Part shown: piece by piece, positions 53,828 through 62,470 of the stretch
Layout: each line of letters starts with the position of its first letter
Position numbering within the stretch: the stretch's first letter is position 1
Source of the DNA: Salinarimonas rosea DSM 21201
GTDB taxonomy: Bacteria; Pseudomonadota; Alphaproteobacteria; Rhizobiales; Beijerinckiaceae
DNA length: 64,000 nucleotides
Reading direction: 5' to 3'
Assembly: GCF_000429045.1 (NCBI RefSeq)
Contig: NZ_AUBC01000013.1
Location: forward strand, 1 to 64,000
The notes under the pieces: model-generated
What the model saw: only the letters and a program-made list of their open reading frames with translations
The model's database searches: none
Told to the model about the DNA's origin: nothing
Made by a program: the position numbers and the translations under genes

Positions 53828-55120
53828 ATGACCGTACGCGACCGCCTGGAGAGCATCCTCTCGCGCCTCGACGCCCGTGCCGGCGACGAGCGCGTGTACA
53901 CCCGCCTCTACCCGGAGGCGGCCCGCGCCGCCGCGGACGCCGCCGATGCGCGGCGGCGCGTCGGGATCTCGCTCGGGCCGCTCGACGGGGCGGTCGTCTC
54001 GATCAAGGACCTGTTCGACGTGGCCGGCGAGCCGACGAGCGCGGGCTCCGCCATCCTGCGGAACTCCGAGCCGGCGCGGGCGGATGCGCCGGCCGTCGCC
54101 CGGCTGCGCCGGGCCGGTGCGGTGATCCTCGGCAAGACCAACATGTCCGAGTTCGCCTTCTCCGGCATCGGCATCAACCCGCATTGGGGCACGCCGGGCA
54201 ACGCCGCCGATCCCGCGCGCGTGCCGGGAGGCTCCTCCTCGGGCGCCGGCGTGAGCGTCGCGGAAGGCACCTGCGACATCGCCATCGGCACCGACACGGG
54301 CGGCTCCGTGCGCATCCCGGCGTCGCTGAACGGCGTCGTCGGCTTCAAGCCGACGAGCCGGCGCGTGCCGACGGCGGGCGCCTACCCGCTCTCCCGCTCG
54401 CTCGATTCGATCGGCCCGCTGGCGCGCACCGTCGCGGAGTGCGCGGCCGCGGACGCCGTGATGGCCGGTGCCGAGCCGCAGGCGCTCGCGCCGATGCCGG
54501 TGGCGGGCCTGCGCATCGGCGTGCCGCGCGGGCTCCTGTTCGGGCAGGTCGAGGACGTCGTCGCGCACGCGTTCGAAGCCGTGCTCGAGCGGCTCGTCGC
54601 CGCCGGCGCGCGGATCGTCGAGCACGAGATCGACGACCTCCTCGACGCCATGGCCGAGGCCGCGACGAAGGCGGGCGCGCCGCTCGTCGCGATCGAGGCG
54701 GCCGGCGTGCACGCCCAGATGCACGAGGCCCTCGCCTCCGCCTACGATCGCAACGTGCTCGCCCGCATTCGCCTGGGTGCCGGCGTGAGCGCGGCCGCAT
54801 ACCAGGTCTACCTCGAGACGCGCCGCGCGCTGATCGACGCGATGGACCGGCGGCTCGCGCCCCTCGACGTGCTCGCGCTGCCCGCGACGGCGACCACGGC
54901 GCCGGAGATCGCGGCGCTCGAGGCCGACGACGACGCCTTCCGGCAGGCGAACCTCCTGATGCTGCGCAACACGAGCTTCGGCAACCTGTTCGATCTCACC
55001 GGGATCAGCCTGCCGATGCCGAACCTGCCGCGCCCCGCCGGGCTCATGCTCATGGCCTGCGGCGGTCGGGATCACGCACTGCTCGCCGCCGCCGCCGGGG
55101 TGGAGCGGAGCCTCGGCTGA
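53828..55120 (+). CDS. Amidase signature family enzyme
   Basis: 430 residues from ATG 53828 (conserved sequence begins soon after). The Ser-cisSer-Lys triad is present: K60 in VVSIKDLFDV, the cis-Ser in PGGSSSGAGV (about 136-137), and nucleophile S160 in TDTGGSVRIPASLNGVVG. It hydrolyses an amide to acid and ammonia; substrate unknown. It is convergent with the racemase-like gene (6-bp gap) and probably belongs to the same catabolic island. Confidence 0.92.
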   Translation: MTVRDRLESILSRLDARAGDERVYTRLYPEAARAAADAADARRRVGISLGPLDGAVVSIKDLFDVAGEPTSAGSAILRNSEPARADAPAVARLRRAGAVILGKTNMSEFAFSGIGINPHWGTPGNAADPARVPGGSSSGAGVSVAEGTCDIAIGTDTGGSVRIPASLNGVVGFKPTSRRVPTAGAYPLSRSLDSIGPLARTVAECAAADAVMAGAEPQALAPMPVAGLRIGVPRGLLFGQVEDVVAHAFEAVLERLVAAGARIVEHEIDDLLDAMAEAATKAGAPLVAIEAAGVHAQMHEALASAYDRNVLARIRLGAGVSAAAYQVYLETRRALIDAMDRRLAPLDVLALPATATTAPEIAALEADDDAFRQANLLMLRNTSFGNLFDLTGISLPMPNLPRPAGLMLMACGGRDHALLAAAAGVERSLG

Positions 55121-55126
55121 GGCCGC

Positions 55127-55864
55127 TCAGCGGCCGGTGAAGAGCAGGGGGCAGAGCGCGGCCACCTCGGGCGCCACGGGCACCCCGCAGGCCCGCGCCA
55201 GGAACCAGGCGCCGCACAGGTTCGAGGTGAGGAGCGGGATGCCTCGGTGCATGGTGCGCATGCGCAGCGTGTGCAGCGTGCGTGCGCCGGTGCCCGAGAT
55301 CAGGATCGCGTCGCAGCCGTGCGGATCGAGCGCGTCGTGGGCCGCGAGCACCTCGTCGTCGGTCATCTCGTAGGCCTTGAACGTGTCCGCCACGGCGTGC
55401 GTGTGCGCCACCTGGAAGCCCGCGTCCCGCCAATAGCCGACCGCCTCCGCCGTGAGCCAGCCGGGATAGGGCGAGACGAGCCCCAGCGACCGTGCGCCGA
55501 TCGCCCGCAGCGCAGCGGAGATGGCGAGGCTCGCCGTCGCGACCTCCGCCCCCGCGCGCTCCGACAGGGTGCGGCAGAGCTCGGCGTCGCCCTTCGGGCC
55601 GAGGCGGTACGAGGCTCCCGTCAGGGCGACAAACACCGCGCCCGGAGCGAGGTCGCCGAAGGCGGTGACGGCGCTCGTGTAGTGATCGCGGTAGACCTCG
55701 TTGCGCTCGGACAGCGAGCGCCCCGCCTGGTAGGGCAGGCGCGCGATATAATAGTCGATCGCCGCCGGCAGGAGCACGCGCATCTCCGGCTCGACCGCCG
55801 GGTTGGCGGGAGGGACCACGATCCCGGCCCGGGAGCGCGACGTCTGCGGCCTGGTTGCGCTCAT
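55127..55864 (-). CDS. Asp/Glu racemase superfamily protein (maleate isomerase/arylmalonate decarboxylase-like)
   Basis: 245 residues from ATG 55864. The start AGIVVPPANPAVEPEM is typical of the maleate isomerase and arylmalonate decarboxylase branch. The usual first catalytic segment reads VALTGASYRLG and the second ILISGTGARTLHTL; in both, the position where family members often carry Cys is occupied by another residue. GIPLLTSNLCGAW holds one downstream cysteine. The reaction is therefore uncertain. A strong promoter lies upstream. Confidence 0.8.
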   Translation of the reverse strand: MSATRPQTSRSRAGIVVPPANPAVEPEMRVLLPAAIDYYIARLPYQAGRSLSERNEVYRDHYTSAVTAFGDLAPGAVFVALTGASYRLGPKGDAELCRTLSERAGAEVATASLAISAALRAIGARSLGLVSPYPGWLTAEAVGYWRDAGFQVAHTHAVADTFKAYEMTDDEVLAAHDALDPHGCDAILISGTGARTLHTLRMRTMHRGIPLLTSNLCGAWFLARACGVPVAPEVAALCPLLFTGR

Positions 55865-55918
55865 CCGGCAGTTCCCCACGCGGGCTCGAGACGCAGTGCC
55901 GCCCGCCGATCACACGAG

Positions 55919-55946
55919 ATTATGCCGTGGGCGCACGGACTGTCAA
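55919..55946 (-). promoter_or_regulatory. Strong sigma70-type promoter for the racemase-like gene
   Basis: On the minus strand, TTGACA (55946-55941), 16 bp, CATAAT (55924-55919) is a near-consensus promoter 55 bp before the ATG. It is the best promoter match in the window. The rest of the 387-bp divergent spacer (55865-56251) is AT-richer than its surroundings and holds no gene. Confidence 0.65.
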
Positions 55947-56121
55947 CACAATGGCTTCCGTAACGAGAGTGGCCACATCCGCCAGCCCGCCGGTGCCGAC
56001 GCTGGCGAGAGCGCTGCATGCATAGGAAAAAGCGTTTGCCTTTAGGGCGCTCCTGTTCCGTCCGGAGTTCGCTCGCCGCTCGGGCATGCCGAGGCCTGCA
56101 CCGACCGCTGCAAAAATACTG

Positions 56122-56147
56122 TTGACAGGTTGACGCAGTCATATGAC
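56122..56147 (+). promoter_or_regulatory. Candidate -35 and palindromic operator before the transporter operon
   Basis: TTGACA (56122-56127) is followed by a second TTGACG at 56130-56135 and a perfect 10-bp palindrome GTCATATGAC (56138-56147). No good -10 was found at the right distance. The palindrome placed where a -10 would lie suggests a regulator site; the regulator gene is not in the window. Confidence 0.4.
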
Positions 56148-56251
56148 GTTTGCTCCAGCGCCCACACGAACCGCCGAGACTTCGGCCGCGGAGGCCTCGA
56201 GCCGCCGTCGACAAGAAGAGCGGGCGCGACGTTCCAGAGCGGGAGGAGAGA

Positions 56252-57286
56252 ATGACCTTGCGAGAGCGGGTGGGCGGATGCTTGGGCTCCGCCGTGTTGA
56301 CCGCCGTGCTGACCTTCGCGGCCGTGCCGGGCGCCTTTGCCCAGGCGACCACCTTCGAGAACCAGACGATCGATCTGTATGTCGCCGGATCGGGCGCGCT
56401 CGAGCTGCATTCGCGCCTGATCGCGCCGTACCTGCAGAAGCACCTGCCCGGCAATCCGGACATCGTCGTGCGCTCGATGCCCGGCGCGGGCGGGATGGTG
56501 CTGGCGAACTGGCTCTACAACGTGGCGCCGCGCGACGGCACCGCGATCGCGAACTTCCTGCCGTACTTCGCGATCAGCCAGGCGGTCGGCGTGCCCGAGG
56601 TCCAGTACGACGCCGCGCGGTTCGCCTATCTCGGCAGCCTCGCGCCGATCAACAGCGTGCTCGCCACGTGGAACGAGACCACGCAGGCGCGCAGCTTCGA
56701 GGAGATCCGCGACGAGCCGGTCAAGCTTGGAGCGACGTCGCGGTCGTCCATCACCTATATCGGGCCCACCTTCACCAACCGGTTCCTCGGCACCGACTTC
56801 CAGATCGTGATGGGCTACCAGGGCACGGCGCCGATCATGCAGGCGATGGAGAGCGGCGAGCTCAACGGGCGCGTCGCCGACTACGAGGGGATCGTCGGCC
56901 CCTATCCGCACTGGATCGAGCAGGACCTCGTCACCATCCACTTCCACACGGGGCTCGATCCGGACGCCTCCCTGCCGGGCGTGCCGCGGCTGCTCGATCT
57001 CGCCACCTCGGACGACGAACGCGAGATCCTGCGCTTCCTCGCCAACGGCTCGGCGCTCGGCCGCGTCTTCGTGGCGCCGCCGGAACTCCCCGACGAGGTG
57101 GTGGCGACGCTCGAGGCGGCGTTCGCGGCCGCCGCGAACGACCCCGCCTACCGCGCCGAGATGGCGGAGCGCGGCATGCAGGTGGCCCCCAAGCGCGGCG
57201 CCGAGATCGAGGCGATCGTCTCGGCGACGCTCGAGGCGCCCGATCGGGTCATCGAGTCGATCACGGACATCTTTCGTCCGGAGTGA
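56252..57286 (+). CDS. Tripartite tricarboxylate transporter substrate-binding protein (TctC/Bug family)
   Basis: 344 residues from ATG 56252, behind GGGAGGAGAG. A signal peptide ends at GAFAQA. The Bug-family pattern follows: YVAGSGALELHSRLIAPYLQ, MPGAGGMVLANWLYN, RDGTAIA, and a C-terminal GMQVAPKRGAEIEAIV. It captures an organic acid in the periplasm for the TctA-TctB permease encoded three genes downstream. It heads the operon. Confidence 0.88.
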   Translation: MTLRERVGGCLGSAVLTAVLTFAAVPGAFAQATTFENQTIDLYVAGSGALELHSRLIAPYLQKHLPGNPDIVVRSMPGAGGMVLANWLYNVAPRDGTAIANFLPYFAISQAVGVPEVQYDAARFAYLGSLAPINSVLATWNETTQARSFEEIRDEPVKLGATSRSSITYIGPTFTNRFLGTDFQIVMGYQGTAPIMQAMESGELNGRVADYEGIVGPYPHWIEQDLVTIHFHTGLDPDASLPGVPRLLDLATSDDEREILRFLANGSALGRVFVAPPELPDEVVATLEAAFAAAANDPAYRAEMAERGMQVAPKRGAEIEAIVSATLEAPDRVIESITDIFRPE

Positions 57287-57311
57287 CGGCGCGCCGTCCT
57301 GCGCCGCCCGT

Positions 57312-57336
57312 GTGCCCGCCGGGATCCGGCGGGCAC
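57312..57336 (+). other. Perfect intercistronic hairpin after the binding-protein gene
   Basis: GTGCCCGCCGG (57312-57322) and CCGGCGGGCAC (57326-57336) form an 11-bp perfect stem with a 3-nt loop and no T-tract. It probably stabilises the upstream message, a common way to make more binding protein than enzyme from one operon. Confidence 0.6.
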
Positions 57337-57372
57337 CCGAGCGCGCCTGCCTGGTGTCTCGCGGAGGAACTC

Positions 57373-58581
57373 ATGAGTGAAGCGGTGGTGAAGACGAGCG
57401 ACGTCGTGGTCGTCGGCGCGGGTCCCGTCGGCCTGGTGCTCGCCTATCTGCTCGGCCGGCGCGGGCTGAGCGTGACCGTGCTCGAGCGCAACGAGGCGAT
57501 CGTCACGGAGCTGCGGGCGAGCACGTTCCATCCTCCGACCCTCGACCTGCTCGAGGGTGTCGGCATCTCGCTCGTCGAGCAGGGTCTCGTCTCGCCGACC
57601 TGGCAGGTGCGCGACCACGCGAGCGGCGACGCCGCCGTCTTCGACATGGCGATCCTGGGCGACGAGACCGGCCATCCCTACCGGCTGCAATGCGAGCAGC
57701 ACAAGCTCTCCCATACCGTGCTGGCCGCGATCGAGGCGGGCCTGCCGAATGTCGAGGTGCTCTTCGACAAGCCGGTCGCGGCGGTGTTCCAGGACGCGAA
57801 CGGGGCCGTCGCCCGCTGCGAGGACGGCGAGAGCGTGCGCGGGACCTATCTCGTCGGCTGCGACGGCGCCCGCAGCCTGGTGCGTGCGGCGATCGGCCAG
57901 ACGCTCACGGGCAAGACCTACCCCGAGACCATGATCCTGGCGACGACGCGCTTCGACTTCGCGGCCGCCATGCCGAACCTCTCGAACGTCAACTACGTCT
58001 GGACCAGCCATCCGGACCTGACCGAGACGTTCAGCCTGCTGCGCGTGCCCGGCCGCTGGCGGGCGAGCCTCTACCCGCTCCCGGGCGAGAGCGAGGAGGA
58101 GGCGCTGTCGACGGCGAGCATCGAGCGCAAGATGCAGGCGGTCTTCCCGCGCGACGAGCCCTACGAGGTGCTCGAGCGGCGCGCCTACCGCATCCACCAG
58201 CGGATCGTCGAGCGCTACTACGAGGGCCGCATCGTGCTGTGCGGGGATTCCGCCCACGTCAACTCGCCGAGCGGCGGCATGGGCCTCAACGGCGGCGTCC
58301 ACGACGCCTTCTGCCTCGCGGAGAAGCTGCCGGACCTCGTCGCGGGGGCCGGACCGGAGCTGCTGGAGCGCTACCAGCGCCAGCGCCGCCCGATCGCCGA
58401 GGAGCAGATCCTCAAGCAGGCGGACGCCAACCGCGCCCGCATGCGCGAGACGGATCCGACGCGCAGGCGCGCGCTGCTCGACGAGCTCAAGGCGATCGCC
58501 GCCGATCCGCGGCGCCTGAAGGAGCGGCTCCTGACGACCAGCATGATCGCGGGGCTTCGCCAGTCGAACGCGGTCGCGTGA
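57373..58581 (+). CDS. FAD-dependent monooxygenase (p-hydroxybenzoate hydroxylase family)
   Basis: 402 residues. The FAD ADP-binding motif is VVVVGAGPVGLVLAYLLGRR; YLVGCDGARSLVRAAIG is the second (DG) motif, and IVLCGDSAHVNSPSGGMGLN the third. This class A flavoprotein pattern hydroxylates aromatic rings with NAD(P)H and oxygen. RASTFHPPTLDLLE is the substrate-side loop. Position between transporter genes suggests it acts on the imported acid. GGAGGAAC precedes ATG 57373. Confidence 0.9.
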   Translation: MSEAVVKTSDVVVVGAGPVGLVLAYLLGRRGLSVTVLERNEAIVTELRASTFHPPTLDLLEGVGISLVEQGLVSPTWQVRDHASGDAAVFDMAILGDETGHPYRLQCEQHKLSHTVLAAIEAGLPNVEVLFDKPVAAVFQDANGAVARCEDGESVRGTYLVGCDGARSLVRAAIGQTLTGKTYPETMILATTRFDFAAAMPNLSNVNYVWTSHPDLTETFSLLRVPGRWRASLYPLPGESEEEALSTASIERKMQAVFPRDEPYEVLERRAYRIHQRIVERYYEGRIVLCGDSAHVNSPSGGMGLNGGVHDAFCLAEKLPDLVAGAGPELLERYQRQRRPIAEEQILKQADANRARMRETDPTRRRALLDELKAIAADPRRLKERLLTTSMIAGLRQSNAVA

Positions 58582-58620
58582 GCGCGGCCGGGCTCGGCCG
58601 AGACGGGACGGGAGGCTGAC

Positions 58621-60285
58621 GTGGGACATGGCACGGTCGCCCGCGAGATCGCGGACCTCGTCGCCGCCGAGGGCGTGACGGCGCAGTTCGTCCTTCTCGG
58701 TGACGGCAACATGCATTGCGCCATCGCCGCGTCCGGCCTGCCGGGCATGGCGACCTACCACGTCCGGCACGAGCATGCGGCCGTCGCCATGGCCATGGGC
58801 CATCAGAGCGCCGCCGGCGGCGTCGGCTTCGCTTCCGTGACGCACGGGCCCGGCTTCACCCAGGTGACGACGGCGCTGGTCACGGCCGTGCGGGCGCGCA
58901 TCCCGCTCGTCCTGCTCGCGGGGGAGGCGCCGGCCGGCTCCTCCGGCCAGGCGATCGACCAGGCGCCCCTCGCCGCCGCCTGCGGCGCCGGCTACGTCGC
59001 GATCCGCCGGCCCGACGAGGTGCGCGGCGCGGTCGCGGAGGCCTTCTATCGGGCCCGCGTCGGCCGGGGCCCCGTCGTGCTCGGGCTGCCGGCCGATCTC
59101 CAGCGGGCCGCCGCGGCGCCCGCGCCCGAGCCCTACCGTCCTTCGCTGTCGGACGTGCCGCGCCTCGGTCCGATGCCGGTCGTGCCGGAGGACGCCCGTG
59201 CGCTCGCGCAGGCGCTGCACGCCGCGCGGGCGCCGCTCGTCCTCGCCGGCGCCGGAGCCGTCGCCGCCGGCGCCCGCGACCTCCTGCGGGAGATCGCCCG
59301 CGCCGGCGACGCGCTCCTCGCGACGACCCTGCCGGCGCGCGGCCTCTTCGACGAGGACCCCGGCGCCCTGGGCATCGTGGGCGGCTACGCCGACGCCGCC
59401 GCGCGCGCCTATGCGGCGCGGGCGGACCTCGTCCTCGCCTTCGGGGCGAGCCTGTCGGCGCACACGACGGAGAGCGGTCGCCTGTTCCCGAGGGCGCGGA
59501 TCGTGCAGGTCGACGAGGCCCCGGGGGGCCGGGTCGGCGGGCGACCGGTGGCCGACGCGCACGTGCGGGCCGACTGCGCGGTGGCCGCCGCGGCGGTGCT
59601 CGAGGCGCTCGGCCGGCTCGGGCACAAGCCCGCGCGCAACCGCGCGCCCGAGGCCATCGACGCGGTCCGCCAGGAGCGCGCGCGGCGCGATCCCGTGGCG
59701 CTCGAGCCCGGCACGCTCGACCCGCGCGCCGTCTTCGGCGCGCTCGAGCAGGTGCTGCCCGGTCATTGGGACGTGGTCTCCGGCTCGGCGCACCAGGCCT
59801 ACTGGCACACGGCGATGCGGGGCGGGACGCCGGAGCGCTACCACGCCATCCGCGCCTTCGGCGCGATCGGCAACGGGCTGCCCATCGCCGCCGGTGTCGC
59901 GGCGGCGCGGCGGAACGGCCGCGTCGTGCTGTTCGAGGGCGATTCCAGCCTGATGATGCACGTGCAGGAGCTCGATACGCTGGCGCGGCACGGGCTGCGG
60001 CTGCTCGTCGTCTGCTGCAACGACGGCGGTCACGGCGGGGAGGCGCATCTGCTCGAGGCCGAGGGCCTCGACCCCGCGCCCGTGCTGCACGGCCGTCCCC
60101 GCTTCGCGGAGATCGCGCGGGCCTTCGGGCTGCGCGGTCGCACGATCACCGACCTCGACGACCTCGCGGGAGCGCTCGCGGCCTACGAGGCGCAGGGCAC
60201 GAGCGAAGTCTGGGACGTGCCCGTGTCGCGCACCGTCCAGTCCCCGCGCAAGCGACGCCAGGTCGCCGACGCGGCCCGCCCTTGA
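58621..60285 (+). CDS. Thiamine diphosphate-dependent enzyme (acetolactate synthase/benzoylformate decarboxylase-like)
   Basis: 554 residues from GTG 58621 (GGGAGG upstream). The cofactor-activating Glu is in YHVRHEHAAVAMAMG. The central domain resembles the decarboxylase DHS-fold (PLVLAGAGAVAAGARDLL). The ThDP-Mg site runs from EGDSSLMMH to VVCCNDGG. The family decarboxylates 2-oxo acids or joins them. Lack of a close motif match prevents naming the substrate; aromatic 2-oxo acid decarboxylation would fit the neighbouring monooxygenase. Confidence 0.88.
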   Translation: MGHGTVAREIADLVAAEGVTAQFVLLGDGNMHCAIAASGLPGMATYHVRHEHAAVAMAMGHQSAAGGVGFASVTHGPGFTQVTTALVTAVRARIPLVLLAGEAPAGSSGQAIDQAPLAAACGAGYVAIRRPDEVRGAVAEAFYRARVGRGPVVLGLPADLQRAAAAPAPEPYRPSLSDVPRLGPMPVVPEDARALAQALHAARAPLVLAGAGAVAAGARDLLREIARAGDALLATTLPARGLFDEDPGALGIVGGYADAAARAYAARADLVLAFGASLSAHTTESGRLFPRARIVQVDEAPGGRVGGRPVADAHVRADCAVAAAAVLEALGRLGHKPARNRAPEAIDAVRQERARRDPVALEPGTLDPRAVFGALEQVLPGHWDVVSGSAHQAYWHTAMRGGTPERYHAIRAFGAIGNGLPIAAGVAAARRNGRVVLFEGDSSLMMHVQELDTLARHGLRLLVVCCNDGGHGGEAHLLEAEGLDPAPVLHGRPRFAEIARAFGLRGRTITDLDDLAGALAAYEAQGTSEVWDVPVSRTVQSPRKRRQVADAARP

Positions 60286-60334
60286 GCGTCGGGCGATCCC
60301 CGACGAGATCTCGTCCCCCGGAAGGCAGGCCCCC

Positions 60335-62377
60335 ATGGAAGCGGACATCTTCGGCTCGGCGTTCGGTGCGCTCGTCATCATTCTCGACCCGGTCCGGCTC
60401 GCCTTCATCGTCGGAGGCGTCCTGCTCGGGCTCGCGCTCGGCATCGTCCCGGGCCTCGGCGGCATGGCCGGCATGGCGCTGCTGCTGCCCTTCACCTTCG
60501 CCATGGACCCCTACACGGCGTTCGCCGTGCTGATCGGGATGATCTCGGTCGTCAACACGAGCGACACCATCCCGGCGGTGCTGTTCGGCGTGCCGGGCAC
60601 GTCGGCGGCGCAGGCTACCGTGATGGACGGCTTCCCGATGGCGCGGCGCGGCGAGGCCGGCCGCGCGCTCAGCGCCGCCTACGCCTCGTCGCTCCTGGGC
60701 GGCGTCTTCGGCGCGCTGATCCTGGCGCTGCTGATCCCGTTCCTGCGGCCGCTGATGCTGTATGTCGGCACGCCCGAGCTCCTCGGCTTCTCGATCTTCG
60801 GTCTCTCCATGGTCGCCGTGCTCTCGGGCTCGAGCCCGCTGCGCGGGCTGGGGGTGGCCGGGCTCGGCGTGATGCTCGCGATGATCGGGCTCGACCCCCA
60901 GACCGGCACGATGCGCTGGACCCTCGGCTCGCTCTATCTCTGGGACGGCCTGCCGATCATCCCGGTGGTGATGGGCCTGTTCGCGATCCCGGAGATCGCC
61001 GACCTCGCGATCCGCCGCTCGGCGATCGCCAAGGACGCGCGCTACGACGTGCGCGGCGGCATGCTCCAGGGCCTGCGCGACGTCGCGGCGAACAAGCTCC
61101 TCGTCCTGCGCTCGGGGATGATCGGCGCCGCCATCGGAGCGATCCCCGGTCTCGGCTCGTCCGTGATCGACTGGCTCACCTACGGCCACGCCATCCAGAC
61201 CGTGAAGGGTGCCAAGGAGACGTTCGGCACGGGGGACGTGCGCGGCGTCATCGCCGTCGAGAGCGCCAACAACTCGAACACGGCCGGAGCGCTCGTGCCG
61301 ACGCTGGCGTTCGGCGTCCCGGGCTCGGCCTCGATGGCGATCCTGCTCGCGGCGATGCTGGTCCACGGCCTCAACCCGGGCCCGTCGATGCTCGAGGAGA
61401 ACCTCGACCTGACCTACGCGCTCGTCTGGTCGATCGTCGTCGCGAACGTGTTCGGCGCCGGGCTGTGCTTCCTGTTCAGCGGCTACATGGCGCGCATCGC
61501 GCTCGTGCGCGTCTCGATCCTGTTCCCTCTCATCGTCTCCGTCAGCTTCCTCGCTGCCTATCAAACGTCGCGCAGCTGGGGCGATCTCTACGCGCTGATG
61601 ATCTTCGCGGTGATCGGCTGGACCATGAAGCAGCTCGGCTGGCCGCGCCCGCCGCTGATCCTCGGCTTCGTGCTCGGGCCTCTGGTCGAGCGCTACCTCT
61701 TCATCTCGATGGAGCTCTACGGATTGGCCTGGCTCTCGCGGCCGGGCGTCGTCACCCTGCTCGTGCTCTCCGCGCTCGGCTTCCTGCCGCCCCTCGTCGG
61801 GGCCCTCGCGCGGTTCCTGCGCGGGCGCCGCCGGCTGCGCCGGCCGAGCCTGGAGCCGTCCGACGTGGTCTCGCTCGTGCTGATCGCGACCATCGGGGCG
61901 ATGCTCGTCGTCGCGTGGGACTGGAGCTTCGGTGCCAGGGTGGTGCCGCTCACGGTCGGGCTCTTCGCCTTCGCGGCGCTGGCCACGAGCCTGCTCGTGC
62001 GCAGCCTCGGGCTCGCGGGCGAAGCCGCCGAGGAGGAGGGCGCCGCACCGCGCCGCAAGCCGATGCACATGGACCTCGCCGGCTCCGCCGCGGAAATGCC
62101 GCCCGGTGTGCTCGTGCGTCGCGCGGCCGTCATCGGCGGCTGGCTCGTCGGCTTCGTCGCGGCGATCGCCCTCTTCGGGCTGATCCCGGCCGCGATGCTC
62201 CTCACCACGGGCTTCATGCTCGTCGAGGGGCGCGAACGGCTGCCCAAGACGCTCGTCCTCGCGGGCGGGCTCGGGCTCTTCCTCACGCTCGTCTTCGACC
62301 GCCTCCTCGCGGTGCCGTGGACGGGGTCGTGGCTCGGCTCGGCGCTGCCCGTCCTGCGTGCGATCCCCTCGATGTAG
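60335..62377 (+). CDS. TctA permease fused to a TctB-like domain
   Basis: 680 residues, versus about 500 for TctA alone. Residues 1 to about 500 are TctA: GIVPGLGGMAGMALLLPFTF, GVPGTSAAQATVMDGFPMARRGEAGRA, AIPGLGSSVIDWLTYG and NNSNTAGALVPTLAFGVPGSA. After a basic linker (about 495-508), four hydrophobic helices (about 510-680) match TctB in number and spacing. The TctB gene is otherwise missing from the operon, which supports a fusion. Inner-membrane Na+- or proton-coupled importer. Confidence 0.88.
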   Translation: MEADIFGSAFGALVIILDPVRLAFIVGGVLLGLALGIVPGLGGMAGMALLLPFTFAMDPYTAFAVLIGMISVVNTSDTIPAVLFGVPGTSAAQATVMDGFPMARRGEAGRALSAAYASSLLGGVFGALILALLIPFLRPLMLYVGTPELLGFSIFGLSMVAVLSGSSPLRGLGVAGLGVMLAMIGLDPQTGTMRWTLGSLYLWDGLPIIPVVMGLFAIPEIADLAIRRSAIAKDARYDVRGGMLQGLRDVAANKLLVLRSGMIGAAIGAIPGLGSSVIDWLTYGHAIQTVKGAKETFGTGDVRGVIAVESANNSNTAGALVPTLAFGVPGSASMAILLAAMLVHGLNPGPSMLEENLDLTYALVWSIVVANVFGAGLCFLFSGYMARIALVRVSILFPLIVSVSFLAAYQTSRSWGDLYALMIFAVIGWTMKQLGWPRPPLILGFVLGPLVERYLFISMELYGLAWLSRPGVVTLLVLSALGFLPPLVGALARFLRGRRRLRRPSLEPSDVVSLVLIATIGAMLVVAWDWSFGARVVPLTVGLFAFAALATSLLVRSLGLAGEAAEEEGAAPRRKPMHMDLAGSAAEMPPGVLVRRAAVIGGWLVGFVAAIALFGLIPAAMLLTTGFMLVEGRERLPKTLVLAGGLGLFLTLVFDRLLAVPWTGSWLGSALPVLRAIPSM

Positions 62378-62470
62378 GACGCTCGCCTGTTGAGAACGGC
62401 CGGCGCGCGGAGGAACCTCCTTCCCCGCGCCGCCCCGACGTCGTAACCCGGGGCGACGGGGGAGGCGCGC

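Noticed and set aside
56055-56070. Third LexA box
   Set aside because: GTTC and GTTC are separated by 8 bp, not 7, and no repair gene is adjacent.
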